Positions 1 through 12,863 of a DNA stretch of 64,000 nucleotides are shown in pieces; positions within the stretch are counted from its first letter, which is position 1, and each line of letters opens with the position of its first letter. Source of the DNA: Strigops habroptila (lineage: Eukaryota; Chordata; Aves; Psittaciformes; Psittacidae); assembly GCF_004027225.2 (NCBI RefSeq), contig NC_046358.1, forward strand, positions 61,799,528-61,863,527, read 5' to 3'. The notes beneath the pieces were generated by a model, which worked only from the letters and a program-made list of their open reading frames with translations, ran no database searches and had not been told where the DNA came from. The translations under genes and the position numbers were made by a program.

Positions 1-851
1 CAGTCTTTAGCCTCCTAAAACTGATGCCATGGTGTTACTGAGGAGTCAAGTCCTTGGCATGCTGAAAAACCTGTGATTAATATTCACTTCTTTTTTTTTT
101 GTTTTGGGAATGAATTACCAAGATCCCTTCCTAGTAAAAAGCAGTCATCTGTTTAACCTTCACCTCAATTTTCTGCTCAAGCTAGGGTCATCCGTTGACC
201 TCCCGTGCTCTGTTGTATTTATAGCAGCAGATTCCTTTCCTTTGTCATGAATTTCACTAGTAGATAACAGATATATATGTGTGTGTGTGTATAAAGAACC
301 ATATATATATATGTTGTATATGTATGTGTGTGTATTTTTAACCTGCTAATGAGTTTCTGAGGTTTCACAAGCCAACATGAACGTCAGCTTGGCAGTCTTG
401 TGATGAGGAGCTGGATGATAAGGGCTAGCATGGGGTTCATTGCACAGAGAGGGGTTTTTCTACGCAAAACCAAAGTTAATTCTAAAGCTTTTGCTCCTGA
501 TGGGTCTTTTTCTTATACATGCATTACAGGCATGCAGACTCTCACTCACTAATTAAGTAATTAGAAAAAGTACATGTGTGGTTTTGTCTGTTTCTGATTC
601 AGTTGTCACAGAGGATTTTCCACTGGGGAAAGAAGGTTGTACATAAACCAAAAACATCAGCTCTTATTTCAAATACAGTACATTGTAGCTTTTATTTTTT
701 TTCAATCAAGCCTTTGTGGCAGCTTTCATTTTGAAGGGATTAATTTAATTTTATTCCAGAGCATTGATCCCACAACAAGCGCTCAGTGCAGCTGCCCACG
801 GGCAGTATCACTTGTTTATATTGCAGTAAGTGTGACACGTTCTCCCTACAG
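1..851 (+). other. MPPED2: MPPED2 last intron (3' part)
   Basis: This is the intronic sequence before the last coding exon of MPPED2. It ends in a usable acceptor (pyrimidine-rich ctccctacag, AG at 850-851). It holds a TA/TG microsatellite near 271-335. No coding exon is seen here; the open frame at 637-945 is a shadow that runs across the intron into the true exon in the wrong frame. Confidence 0.85.
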
Positions 852-970
852 GTTATGGCATTATGACAGACGGTTACACAACGTACATCAATGCTTCAAC
901 GTGTACAGTCAGCTTTCAACCAACCAACCCCCCAATTATATTTGACCTTCCAACCCCTCAAGGATCATGA
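852..970 (+). CDS. MPPED2: MPPED2 terminal coding exon (metallophosphoesterase domain containing 2)
   Basis: The exon encodes the last 38 residues and the stop codon of MPPED2, a brain-enriched class III metallophosphodiesterase. The family binds two metal ions and hydrolyses 2',3'-cyclic nucleotides in vitro. Translation starts in phase (the first base of the Gly codon lies in the previous exon), reads (G)YGIMTDGYTTYINAS and ends with FDLPTPQGS then TGA at 968-970. I recognise this as the highly conserved C-terminus of vertebrate MPPED2. The exon is the end of a roughly 294-residue protein; all upstream exons lie left of the window. It is only 119 nt and has no ATG start, so an ORF scan misses it. 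The metallophosphoesterase core and metal ligands are not in this window. Its tail-to-tail position relative to ARL14EP agrees with human 11p14.1. Confidence 0.97.
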
Positions 971-1062
971 AGCACTACTGCACATTTGGAACTGGGAAGG
1001 TCTATAAACTGCCATTTTCTAATTATAAAACTTACATTCTGTTACATGCTTATTTCAAAATT

Positions 1063-1121
1063 GGGGGGAGGGGGAGAATTTGGGGGATGGTGGGGTTTTT
1101 GTTTTGGGGTGGGTTTGGGGG
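1063..1121 (+). other. G-quadruplex-type G-run cluster in the MPPED2 3' UTR
   Basis: Runs of G occur at 1063-1068, 1070-1074, 1082-1086, 1092-1095, 1106-1109, 1111-1113 and 1117-1121, separated by short loops. The G runs are on the sense strand, so the transcript would carry the potential quadruplex. This is a motif match only. Confidence 0.6.
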
Positions 1122-2242
1122 TTTTATCTCTTTTTTTTGTAAATTGCTGGTACAAAAGAAGAAAAGTTAGAGGTTGTGCTTTTTGGAAATGCAGCATTCA
1201 TTTTGAATTGATGAAGCATTGTGAATTTGTAAAATGAATTTTGTTTTTTCACTAAATTTGCCATTGTAAATTGTTATAGTGTTCTCAAAAGGACAGCCAA
1301 GCTTTCTTTTAATAAGTGAGAGACCTTATTTTAATATTATATTATAAGCTAAAAAATAGGCAGCATTTAAAAACACCCAAATTTGCACAACTTATGTTAT
1401 TGTCGGGGTTTTTTTAAGTGTCTTCTTTTTTTCCATAGGTCTAAATGTTAGCTTTTCATCTTCATTTATTATTTTTTTTTTAGTGGCACAAACAGTATTT
1501 TGAGGTCCATTTCCCTCTTGATATGTGTGCATGTACTGAAATTTGTTTCTGTTAACAGTAGAATGCAGCAAGAGGTAAATAGACTTCTCAGTGGTTTGTT
1601 TCTACCTGCTTTATACGTTAAAGACTGATATAGATAGCCACAGCCTGTATGTGATATCTACCTTTTATTGTTTGTTTTTAAATTATTTTAGCTTTAAAAG
1701 ACTGGGGGTGAAAGCTGCAAAGAGCAGGTATTTCATGCAGTAAAAAAAAAAAATGTAAATGCGGACTCCTTTTAAATATGAATTTATATATATATGTATT
1801 TTTTGTGCATTATAACTAAGCTAGGATTTAATATTGCCAGTATAGCATCTGCAAAATTATGCTGTACAGCACATCTAAATTATGAAGGATGTGACACATT
1901 TTCCAAGTGCTCAAGGCCTTCAAGAGCCCGAGTTAAATCTTTTTCGTAGTTCAGGCATGTATAGAGTCAAATGGATACAATCAAGCCTAACTAAAATAAG
2001 GCTTAGTTGTCCTTTATATTTAAATATTCTTCTTGTCTTTTTATTTCCTTTTTCTTATTTTGCACTGTGTGTAAATGCATTCTCGCTAGCACAAAATATT
2101 GTTGCAGATAGTTATTTCTGTTCTACCACTGTAAATGCTATTGAGCTTTGTTATGTTTTATGTTACCTTGTTAATGGAATTTAGAAAAGCAGTTGTTTCT
2201 TTAAATTTATTGTGATATTATATCTAGCGGCCTTTATATGCA

Positions 2243-2248
2243 AATAAA
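2243..2248 (+). terminator. MPPED2: Poly(A) signal AATAAA, probable proximal MPPED2 site
   Basis: Canonical AATAAA lies about 1.27 kb after the MPPED2 stop codon in T-rich context. It is the first canonical hexamer noticed after the stop. Use of the site is inferred. Confidence 0.6.
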
Positions 2249-2353
2249 ATTGCAAGATTTTTAAATATGTGGGTTAAGGGAATTCTGCATTTTTCTGTGG
2301 CATTAACAACCGGGGGGCAGTGATAAGGGTAAGTAAGAACTTTTCTATTTCTC

Positions 2354-2359
2354 AATAAA
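2354..2359 (+). terminator. MPPED2: Poly(A) signal AATAAA, alternative distal MPPED2 site
   Basis: A second AATAAA lies 111 bp downstream, followed by T-rich sequence (AATAAATTTTTATTG). The motif is nearly palindromic, so a signal could be read on either strand. Confidence 0.4.
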
Positions 2360-4605
2360 TTTTTATTGCTTACCATTCATAGGATGTCAGTTGGGTCGAT
2401 AAAGCACTCAGACTTTTCCTTCCGTTTCTCTGCCATCCATCTTTCCATTCCTTTTAGACAGAACGGATTTTTGTCTTTGGATGTTGTAGTTCAGTGCAAC
2501 CAAGTTTGCACGTTAAGCCTTGTAGGATGCTATTCCAGATGACATGAGGAAAAATTGATTAGGCAGTCGCCTTTGTACTTCCTCACTTGGTCATTAGTAC
2601 CGAGCTGCAGGTGCCTTGTGCTCATCCACTATGGGTTAACAAATGAATAGTCATAGATTAAATCTATCACTTTTTATCTGGATCTGTTGTCAGTTTTGTG
2701 GCTACAGCAGGATCCACCCCCAGTGAGAGAACGGCAGGGGAGCAGTCTATGCCAGTAGAATGACAAACACAACGGGACCTCCTGTTATTGCTGCAGTACA
2801 GTTGAGTATATACCAGCAGAATCTTGTTCCAAAACAGAAGTTATGGCTGTGAAAATCCAGTTTCAAACATGAGAAGGTAAGGCACTGTTTTGATCTGTAG
2901 TAATGTGAAACAAGACCTGGAAAGCCACAGAGTGTTCCCATTTATCTTAGCAGGTTATTAACTTTTGACATTATTTTGATACAAAAGTTGTAAAGAAATT
3001 CTAGACTTTGACATCAGAGTGCTGCTTAGAGGACTGCTGCTTGTGTATTTTGATGCAGTGTGCATTAAACATAACTATGGAGTTAAGCTGAAATTTTCAG
3101 ATGGATAAGCCTGCTATACCAAAAGTCTTTTCTGGGAAAGAAGCTGCTGTACCTCTTAAATCTAGTTCTTGATTTGTAGGTGGACTTGCCATATGGAATA
3201 GTCAGGATATCCACCCTGCTTTGCTTGCAGTGCTGGTTATTTTATCAATTGAGCCAAAGGGAAAAAAGTCACCAAATATCAGTCATTCTTTTTGGATGTA
3301 GATGCAGGATCTGTCTTTTGGGATTTTTCAGCCAGCAATGGGAAGACTAGGGAATTGGTTTTGGCAACCACAGCTGTTTACTGACAAAGAACATGGGTAC
3401 ATTTAAGATGTCTGTCCTTCCACAGATAAAGCATTTTCTTAGAGCACATAGAAATCACATATATAGCTCACCTTAGATCATTCTCTTCCAGTGATCTGTT
3501 GTTTGTTGTCACTGCATAAGCAGGAATTATCCGTTGCCTGGTCCGCTTTGTAATGCCAAGACAAGCAGAGAACAGCCACTGCATCTGGATTGCTCTTCAG
3601 GCTTCTGAAAGACCTGGTGCCTCTTCACTAGCTAGGACAGGTACAGTACATGGCACCACCCTGTCATTCTCCACTTCAGCTCTGCCTCTAGTGAGAACTG
3701 GGTTATTCCTAAAGCAGAAATTTTAAGCCAGCAGCTTTGTTCCAGGATTTGAGCAGCCCGAAGCCTTCTGGCAGCAGACAGAGCCAAATGAGTAAAGGCT
3801 AGCCTAAGTTCAGCCAGGCGTCTGCCTTGGGTAAGACTGGTAGTGAGAAAATAACCACAAGCAATGCCTTGAAGAAGCAGAAGTTTGTACCAGACTCTGC
3901 AGTAAGCTATAAACTGGTACACGTAGCTGTAGGTGTGCTAACAGGTGGTTCTGCATTGGGATGTGACGGCTTGGGTTTGGAACAGTGGACTAAGATTCTC
4001 TACTTCAAGTTAGACGAGCATCAAGGATAGTCACTGTTCTGTCAGCAGTTGATGCTGGTGCTGAATACAGCTGTTAATTTAGAGAAATACCTCATCTTCA
4101 GCAGTGCTTTCTAAGCATGCATTTTCTCCTGTGTTTCGTTCTTTCTGGCTGTCAGCTTCGCCTTGCATACCACTGGTTGTTCAGCACTGAGCTTATTCTT
4201 CTCCATGGCAGGATCTTTTTAATTTTATTCCCTCAATTTTCCTTCATCCTTTCAGAAATGGATCTGGCTTTTCCTCTTCTGAGAAATCCATCATTTTGGC
4301 TAGCAGCAATTACAAAAAGGCCAAGAAAACATTGGCAGTTTGGTGTTTTTTCTTTCTGAACTCTTTAGAGATTGTGAAATGTATACATGTCTGTCTGTGC
4401 TGTCACAGGCAGGTAATTTTCCTTTGCTGGATGTCAGCCATATCTGACAATCAGAGTAAATGGGACACAGTATGATTGGAAGAAGTTTGATTTCACAGGA
4501 AGGCAAAAGTGTGATGAATCTGCTGCTTTTCAAGGATCCTTCACTACTAAAAGTAACTTGGTATCTGTATGCAGAATAAACCTTGGATAATAAGTCTTTC
4601 TCTGG

Positions 4606-4674
4606 GGTCTGATCCAAGCCCATTGAACTCACTGGGAGTCATTCTATTGACTTCAGCTGGCTTTGGATCAGACA
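4606..4674. repeat. Imperfect palindrome, ancient amniote MITE-like repeat
   Basis: The left arm begins GTCTGATCCAAGCCCATTGA. The right arm, read on the opposite strand, begins GTCTGATCCAAAGCC. Arms of about 30 bp meet with almost no spacer. The words CATTGAACTCACTGGGAG and ATTGACTTCAGCTGG resemble an old palindromic repeat that I remember from turtle, crocodile and bird genomes; the family name is not assigned. Confidence 0.5.
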
Positions 4675-5393
4675 CCTGGCATCTATCTGGATTGTGTTTC
4701 TGTCTATTACTCATCCTTCAAACTGGAGGAGATGGTCCCTGGTTAACATGCAAGAACCTCTTGGCAGGAAGAGGGACCTACCTATTGTAAGTGCTGAATC
4801 TTTCCAAGTGATTGATTAACAGCAGCGTAGTCGATTAACCTTTCTTCTTCTGAGAGCAGCTTTCATCTAGTCATCTCGATAAGGCTGAAAGCAGTCAAGG
4901 CCTTTATCAGGGAGGGCTGCAGAACAGGATGTTCCCCAGAGGTGATTGGTTCCCAATTCTCTGTGCATAGTGAATTTAGTGAATTCAGCAGACCTTGAGG
5001 TCAAGCATTTATTAGGCTAAGAGACTGTCAAATCAATCTGGTCTACTCCAGGCAAGTTCTACCAGGAGAATGGGTTTTGCCAAGACTCTGTCTAAGAAAG
5101 AGATTGATGGCTAACTCCTGGTTGAATCTGCCTTTCTCTTTTCCATTTTCCGCGAATCAGACTTTTTCCCCTCACTGACACCAATATTTTCTCCCTAGAC
5201 AAATTTTATTAAGGAAACTCCTGGAAACCATCTGTAATTTAAGTCACAGGGAGACTTCCAAACTCTGTAGCCCTTCCACTTTCTGTTAAATTGACCCAAG
5301 GGCTTGCTTTGAGACCTTGCTTTTGACCACACCTGATTGAATTACATTTCTGGAATTTTCACCCCATTTCTCTCACCTCTCCATCCCCCCACC

Positions 5394-5414
5394 TTTTTTT
5401 TTTTTTTTTTTTTT
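5394..5414. repeat. Poly(T) tract, 21 bp
   Basis: Uninterrupted run of T. No source gene or target-site duplication was recognised beside it. Confidence 0.9.
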
Positions 5415-6864
5415 AAACTTGGTATTTCCTAGCAGTTACAGACAGGCAGGGATCCTGATTTTCCCTGCCCAACATGATAACTTCTTACTAGAAAAAGAAA
5501 TTGTAAAAGCTACATGGAACAAAGCCTGCAGCACAAAGCAGTATATTTTGTCTTTCCTCTATTTTGAAATGTAGATCCTAATTTCTTCGCAGATTCCTCA
5601 TTTGCAGTAACCAGTCTTTTATGCACCATCATCACCGTTACATTCACGTGCTACTCAGGTAAAATCATGTTATGATCAGGCTTGGACAACTGTGTCAGCT
5701 GAAAGCCCTTATAGGACACTCTGTGCACTTCTGCAGGAGGACCCAGCCATGAAAGCGCTCTCTCACCTGCACAAAGAAAGGGACTCTAATAAATGAGTGC
5801 AGCATAAGTGCAGTGTAGAAGACTATAAAATCGGGTTTTAACATTTTCGTCTTCGGGTCCTGTCAGCCTAATCAAGAGAAAATGCAAAAGAAATCTGGGC
5901 GAGTTTAGTGCACCAAATCGGTTTTCAGTCATCCATATTGATTTTTTTTTTCCCTATCTGGTTACTGTTTTCCGTACCTCCATCTCTGGCTTGAGTTAGC
6001 CAGTCTCGTAACGATTCAGTTAGGATGTGGCTATAAAGATGCATCGCATTTTGGTTTAGCTTTTAAGATTTTCTAAGGAAGTTTTCCTCAGGCTTGATTT
6101 GCTTTATATTGATTATAGAGAAGATTCAGAGGAGTCCTTCTTTTCTCTCAACAGTGTTTCTCTGCAATTCTTATGACACAGTTTAGTCACTTACTTTTTA
6201 CCTGGGGTTTACATTGATGGAGGAGAGTGACAAAAACGAGTACCTCAGAATAACTGAATGAATGGCCTACATTCATCTTTTCCTCAAACGGTGGGTAGTA
6301 TTTATCTAAGTGTATGGCTCAATGGTACAATAAGACTTGTCAGCTTTACAAACTGAGGAGTCAGGACTGCAAAAGTCCTAAGAGTTTAGATAAACTACAA
6401 ATATTCAAAGGCAGACTTGAAAGTATAGATTTACGTGTACAACATAAAAGACTTAAAGTCTACCTCAAATCCCATTAAAATGTGTTTTTGTACAACTATT
6501 ACTACTAATGTGGCTCAAGCGTGTCTGTTGCCAAGAGCTTTCAGTGATGGTCTGTAAGAAAAGGAAGACCATGACAAAGTTTTTTGCACCCTGGGTACAA
6601 GCTTTTCCAACGTTCACTGTCATATGAGTATTTCAGCAAAGTATTTTTTCTCTTCCGGCTGCTGAGAGCCACTGCAGATGGAGGAGGAGTGGAACTTTCC
6701 TTTTTTGTTAATTGTCAGTACAGGTATTACTGACCAAAGTTAGCATGGGGCTGGTTGGTTTGGGAGCTCATTGTGCACATAACAAGGGATCTCCTGTGTA
6801 AGGCTGAGTCTAAAGGGGTGGGATGCTGAAAAGGCAGGAGAAAAAGGATCTCTTCGGTTAAGAG

Positions 6865-6957
6865 ATTGAAAAGTGACTGACTTACCCAAGATCACACAGG
6901 GCATCTCACAGTCCTAAGACCTGAATCTGCATCTCCTGGGCAGTGTTCAAGCTCTTT
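6865..6957 (-). repeat. MIR-like SINE fragment (reverse orientation)
   Basis: The segment contains AGTGACTGACTTACCCAAG followed by ATCACACAGG and then GACCTGAATCTGCA and AAGCTCTTTA. Order and spacing match the reverse complement of the core and 3' half of MIR/CORE-SINE elements. It is diverged, as expected for an amniote-wide old SINE. Confidence 0.5.
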
Positions 6958-7754
6958 AATTAGAGTTTTCCTTTTTGTACACTTTCCTTTGCAAATAGAT
7001 GGAGAAATCAATTCCTTTGTTTTCCCAAGAACAAAGCTGCTGCTATGAAAATCATGCCAAGATCCTGGAATACAGGCTAGTTTGTGACAGGGAGACTTCT
7101 AGGTAGACAGAAAGCAAAAATCAAAGCCAATTCCTGCATTTTTAATCAAGCGAGAATAGAGGGAGGATGAACAGGTAAAACCAAGCTGTTGGTAACAGAA
7201 CAAGCAATCTCTTGTTAGATGTACAGCAAAAGCTTTATCAATCATCTTAAAGCGTTAAAATGCATCTTAGATTTTTTTCTTCAGCAGGCAGATCAGTGAT
7301 GAATTAGGTCTCTGAAGATGATCACTATCATAGATTCTTTAAAAGGTCTGAAGCAGGTACAAAATCTTTACATTACTGTAAGATACAGACTACAGCTCTG
7401 TCAGTAGCACCACATTGTTACTGGTTTTGTGTTACAAGGTATCTAGAGAGTTCTGGAGGCAGCGTATATGAGCATGGTATTGACACTACAAGGCACCTGG
7501 CTCAAGCCCAACTCAGTGTGAGAGTGGCAGTTCCTACGAGGAGCTAAATTGTATTGACTGAGGTCTCCTAATCAACAGAACAAGTTCTTGTACAAAGTGC
7601 TATTGAATTTACTGTAGACTTGAAACTACAGAACATAGGCTTGTTATTCATAATCAATTATACTAGATATAAAACTTTGAAATTCAATAGCTGTATCAGC
7701 TTAAAATGCAACTCAAGTGGTTTATTTTTATCTTTGATTTGGGTTTCTATTATG

Positions 7755-7855
7755 AAACTGAGGCCAGATTTTCAGATACCTTTATGTTGCCAGGGGCATT
7801 TGAAAAATCCTATTGGACACCCCATCACTTTGATGGCATTGAAATCCATTACCTT
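7755..7855. repeat. Old interspersed repeat fragment (GGCCAGATTTTCA type)
   Basis: The words GAGGCCAGATTTTCAGATAC and GCATTTGAAAAATCCTATTG resemble an ancient palindromic amniote repeat whose ends read GGCCAGATTTTCAAAGG. Recognition is from memory and divergence is high. Confidence 0.35.
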
Positions 7856-10800
7856 ATGGTATATAGAGGTATGTAAAAAAGAAAAATAATTCCAGTTTTG
7901 TGACATATCCTATGCAAAAAATCTTACCTGTTACTCCAGGATTGCTTTGGAGCTACTTGGTAGAGTTACCACTTAGGCTTAAGCACAGTGGATAGTTGCA
8001 GGTAGAGTAAAGAATCGGCTATGCAAATACCTACTGGGAAAAGCTGCTGCTCTCACTTGCATGACAGTGGCGCTTCAGGTAAAAGGATAAGACCTTCTTG
8101 ACTTGGTGTTAACATCCATCATGGGAAGAGAGTCCCTTTACTGTGAAGCCCAAGTCAAGCAAGGATCAGGGAGAGCAACTTATACTGTTTTTACTGTTGG
8201 AGCAGCCATAAGACAAAAAATAAGCTAATGGCTGCAGTCACAATAGTGACCTGTGGCCAAAAGAAGAACTGCATCCTTATTTCTTTATCTCACAACTTGC
8301 TGCTGTTTGATTCCCCACAGCTTTTTATTTGGCAAGACTTTTCAATGAGAATGCACCGTCTTCCTAGTCCTAATTTGGAGAAACAAAATAATTTAAAAAC
8401 CTACAAAGCATTTCACATTAAAGCTATGATTTGAACTAATGATAACCAATAGACACCAGAAGGGGCATTCTAAAGACATACTGAATTTCCAGGCTTAAGT
8501 ACGTGGGCTGTAACTGCGGCAAATGATGGACATAAAAAGTATTTGGTGACTTGTTTGCTGACATCTTCCTTCTTCTGGTAAAGCCTATAAGGGTGTGTGC
8601 CAGAGTGCCCAGGACAGGAACAATTTTAAGACCATCCCACCTCAGACTGGTTTTTCGTTAGGGTTGGGGCTGGATGATGTTGGTTGTGAAGTAGTTCACA
8701 AGGGACTATTCCTTGGTTAGGAAGTGCTCTTTGTTGAAATCTTAATCCCGGTTCAGTTATTTTCAGAACAGCCAGTCAGACTGCTATACGCCGTACAGTG
8801 AATTTATTTCTTAAACTGTGTTTTGCTAGATTTAGCTTCCTGCTGTAAAGACATGCTTCAACAATGGGGGCAGGTAAGCAGCATGGTTGCGCTGATGATT
8901 TAGAGTTTGCTGGCTTTTGTGTGGAACAAGAGGAAAGCTGGCTTGGTGTCAGTAGTCATTACCTTCTGTGTGTGATGTGCTTTCCCAACACTGTGGCACT
9001 TGAGAGGTTGTTTTGTAACTACACTACTATGAAAACAGACTTTTCCAAGGAACGAATTATCGATCTGGAGCGTAGTAGCTGTGGCTGTGGCTTTCACTAG
9101 GATCATTTACAGGCCTGAATATTTGTATCAATGCCAATTAAGCTGTAGTAGCATTATTTGTCACAGAAAGCTTGGCTGTACCTCAGTTTCTGTTTCTGGA
9201 CAATTCGAAGAGGATTTTTACTGCAGTGAATCAGCGTTACATGATTGCAGAATTGCAGGAAGTAGTTTCAGCATTTCTGTGGATCTGATTTTAGGAAGTT
9301 GGTGGTACTGCTCATGTGGGTTAGGGATGCAGAGCTGGGTGCTGTGAAATCAGTGATGAAACAACAAGACCTGACAGATTGTAAGAGATGGACAGATTGT
9401 CTGATGGAACAATCTTAAAGCCCAAGAATATGGCAATGGAAGAAATGCTACTGGAAATGTGTATAGGAGATAATGCTAAATTTACTCCCTTTTTCAAATA
9501 CACATTCAGACAAGAACATCTTCTCTGAAGTAAGTTTGACCACCAGCAATTATAGCACTGATTTTAGAAATTTATGTGAAACACGGTGCATGTGCCTATG
9601 AACCATCTGAATCATCCTGCTCGTTAATTTGTATATCTAGTTACTGAAATAGCTGTCTATACTTTTCTGGCCTCTAAAATTGGTGTGTTAGCCATGCTAT
9701 TTCCTATTTGTTAGTACACGAATAGGCTGACACTGTGATAATAATTTGATACATTAGTAGTAGAGTATCATTTGTAGATGACCTGCCATCTAGGTCAACT
9801 GATTCTTTTTCCTTTGAGACAAGATACTAGCTCTTCATAGCAAATGAAGCCTCTCTAATCTTCAACCATTGTCCATTTACACGTGAGTAAATAGGTTAAA
9901 CTGTTCATAAAATGACAGAATCATACCAAAGAGTAATACAAAGTGGCAGTAGCAAAACTGAAAAGCAATCCATTATATTCTGCTTGGGATAGTATCTGCC
10001 AACATACTGAAGAGTGAGTACAGTATTGGATAACGATCAAGTTAATGGGTATGGGGAAATACGGTTATTCAGGAGAGAGTGTTGCCCTCATTCCTGGTGC
10101 CAGGGGACACGAGCACTCTTGTGTTGGCCCTCCAGAGCTCAGTGTAGCCATTCACCAGTCTCCTGCGAACGAGGACACTGCACCGATGACTAAATGGCCA
10201 TAAGGAAGTACAATGTGCCCAATAACACTATGATTGTGTCTCTGCATAAAAAAGCAGTGAGTGTCATGACATAGTCCTTATTTTCCTGCCTACTTTTTGT
10301 GGTCTGGATGGTACGGTGTCCATTCAGTGTTAGAGCACGTTTCCTCCTGCAGCAGTAGTTCTGAGGCTTGCTCCTGCTGGCCATTGGGCTAAGTGCTGGG
10401 GAACACCACGAGTTCCCCTTGCCAACACCCACTGCCCCACAGGCTTCCCTCCAGCACTGACATGGGCAGGAGAGAGAACAAGTAGAAGGCAGCAGCAGTA
10501 TGTTTTACAGTATGTTTGCACACACAGCAGCATGGTACTCCTCTAGGATATGAATAGGTGTAAAAGAGTATTGGTATCACACTATCAAGCAGGAATGATT
10601 AATTGAACTAGGCAATTTCCTAAGACCATCATTGTCCCCTACACTCAAGAAAGCTGTTATGATCCTACAATAATCACTGGATGTTACCTTTCCATTTGCG
10701 TAGTTTGTCCAATATAATTCAGCCAGGACTTAAAGCTCATCCCTACTGTAATCGGTCCCCATACACTTCACATCTGGTCCTACCAAAAAAAAAACCAAAA

Positions 10801-11006
10801 CAATATTACACATACAATGGCAACTATTTTAGGAGATGATCTCCAGACACTGGTAAGTGTACCTAGAAGTCTTGACAGTTTAGCAGTTTCATTAATCAGC
10901 ATTAAAAACTCATTTTACTATTACAGGCATAATTACTACTAGTTCAAATGATGACTAAAATAAGCAATTTCACAAGTTTTGTTACTTAAAAAGTTGATAC
11001 AGGCTT

Positions 11007-11022
11007 CCCCCCCCCCCCCCCC
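11007..11022. repeat. Poly(C) tract, 16 bp
   Basis: Uninterrupted run of C in otherwise AT-rich DNA. It may be length-variable or an assembly-sensitive site. Confidence 0.9.
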
Positions 11023-12841
11023 TTAAGATGTAGGCACCTAAAAAATAGACAATGGCAAGTCCATCACTTTGTCTCATCAAAAGTCATTGGACCAAACTAA
11101 CTCCATCAGTGATGATAGAGCAGAAGTGTATTTAATCAGAACACAAGAGAAGGATATAGACTTCTTCTTATTTATGTTTCTCAGAATTCAGATCTCTGGT
11201 TTGTCACAGGAAAGCGCTGCATTAGGATTGCCTGGAATATCTGAATGCCTGCTGTCAGGTGAATATTTCAGTTTACAATTGGCATCTAACTATAGCTTTT
11301 ATCTGAGAGGGAGAGAGAAAAGAAAAAGAACCCAGTTTGCAGACAACAGTATGCAGAGAAAGTATGATGTCTTGTCTTGCTTCGCACCCCACATCCTGGA
11401 AACCCTGTGGTATTTAAAGCTTGAAACATTTAATTTTCTATAAATTTTCTATAGAGGATTGAAACGTCATACCAATTCTTTACTTGAAATACTTGAAGCT
11501 TCCAGAGAAGCCTGGATTGCACACTGACTGCCATATCCAATTCCATTCATGTGTCTGTTGTTCTTCTCCAATGTCCTAACAGCCTTTTCTTAACCTACGA
11601 TCTTCTAAAACATTTACAGGAGGAGGGTATGCAAGGTGGACAGGTACGTTAGAACTTTTAACAGTTCGTGTTGTGAGACAGATGCCTGCAAGAAGTCAGC
11701 CTGGCAAACTGAGAAAAATGTCCTTAAAAAGAGCCAGAGAATAATAATTTGAGTCTCTTCTCCATTACCCACCAAACCAAAATTCATCCTGTGGTCCATA
11801 CAGCATGGTTGACAGCTTTTACCTTCGGCAGCTCCAGGTCCTCACCCTTTGAGAGGACTCCATTGTATGCCACCACCGAATGGGCCAGAAAAAGCAAACT
11901 CCATCCTCTCTAAGTAAAACACTTTTTTCTTCCCTGTTGAAAGACCTACTTTCCATCAATTTCAGTGAGCATTTGGGATTTCTGGACCCCAGATTCAGTG
12001 TAGCAGTAACATACATGGGCTGCCTTAAAACCTTGGCAGGATAAGGGCTAATTTCCAGGGGGTTTGTTATAATGGGAAATCCTTTAATAGTGCTCTGGAA
12101 TCGTGGAAATTTCTCTGCTCTACATATGTCCTGTGGGTACCTGTTCAAGAATAAATAACTCTTTCAGCACTTGCAGCTGAAATTTCCCTTTTCCTGGTGA
12201 TGACCAGAAAGTTGTTTCATTTTCCAACACAAGGGTGACTAAATAAGTTTTTGGTGGGCAGCTTTTGGGTACTCCACATTGCAAGGTGTGCTGTAACCAT
12301 TTTAAATGAAGTATGTTACAGCTACAAGGCAAGACAAGACATTTGTCCCAGGCACTGCAATTAAATTGGGGTTACTCCATAGACCACCTTTAAATAAGCT
12401 AGATATTGGGGTAAATGAGCAGGGATGCTGCTCCCTTTAAAGGCCACCCACTGTCTTTCCTGCCTGGCTCCCTGCCAGGGTAGAAACTGGAGTAGGAGGC
12501 ATTGGAAATCCCTTGAAAACTGTCATTTTTCAAACTGCCAAGAAGTGTGATGCTAATCAAGGCAAACACGGGAGATGTACTGGATTCCTTACGGGAGCGG
12601 GTCTCCAGGGTTGAAATGTATTTTAAGCTTGTGCTTATTTTTAGAGAGTTTCTTGCTGTTGTCAAACCTATGCTAAAGCAACCATTGTCTGTGAGGGTCA
12701 CCCGGAGTTCAGTATCACTGAAAAACTTAAAAGCAGGGCTGTGAATGGCCCGAACAGCTCCACAGAGCAGCCTGCACAGGCTCTGTCACTTAAAGGAACA
12801 GCAGCTTCTCTCTGCCTCCCTCATTTCTTCCTTTTCCTCCC

Positions 12842-12863
12842 TTTTTTTTTTTTTTTTTTTTTT
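12842..12863. repeat. Poly(T) tract, 22 bp
   Basis: Uninterrupted run of T after a pyrimidine-rich stretch (ctgcctccctcatttcttcc and onward). Confidence 0.9.

Larger units (their letters stand above)
971..2265 (+). other. MPPED2: MPPED2 3' untranslated region
   Basis: The sequence after the stop codon is A/T-rich with long T runs, as is usual for a long vertebrate 3' UTR. It contains a strongly G-rich segment at 1,063-1,121. The end is placed just after the first canonical AATAAA at 2,243; a longer form could end after the second at 2,354. Small open frames in this stretch are not conserved genes that I recognise. Confidence 0.75.

Noticed and set aside
637-945. 102-codon open frame over the MPPED2 exon
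   Set aside because: Wrong frame; it reads through the intron acceptor.
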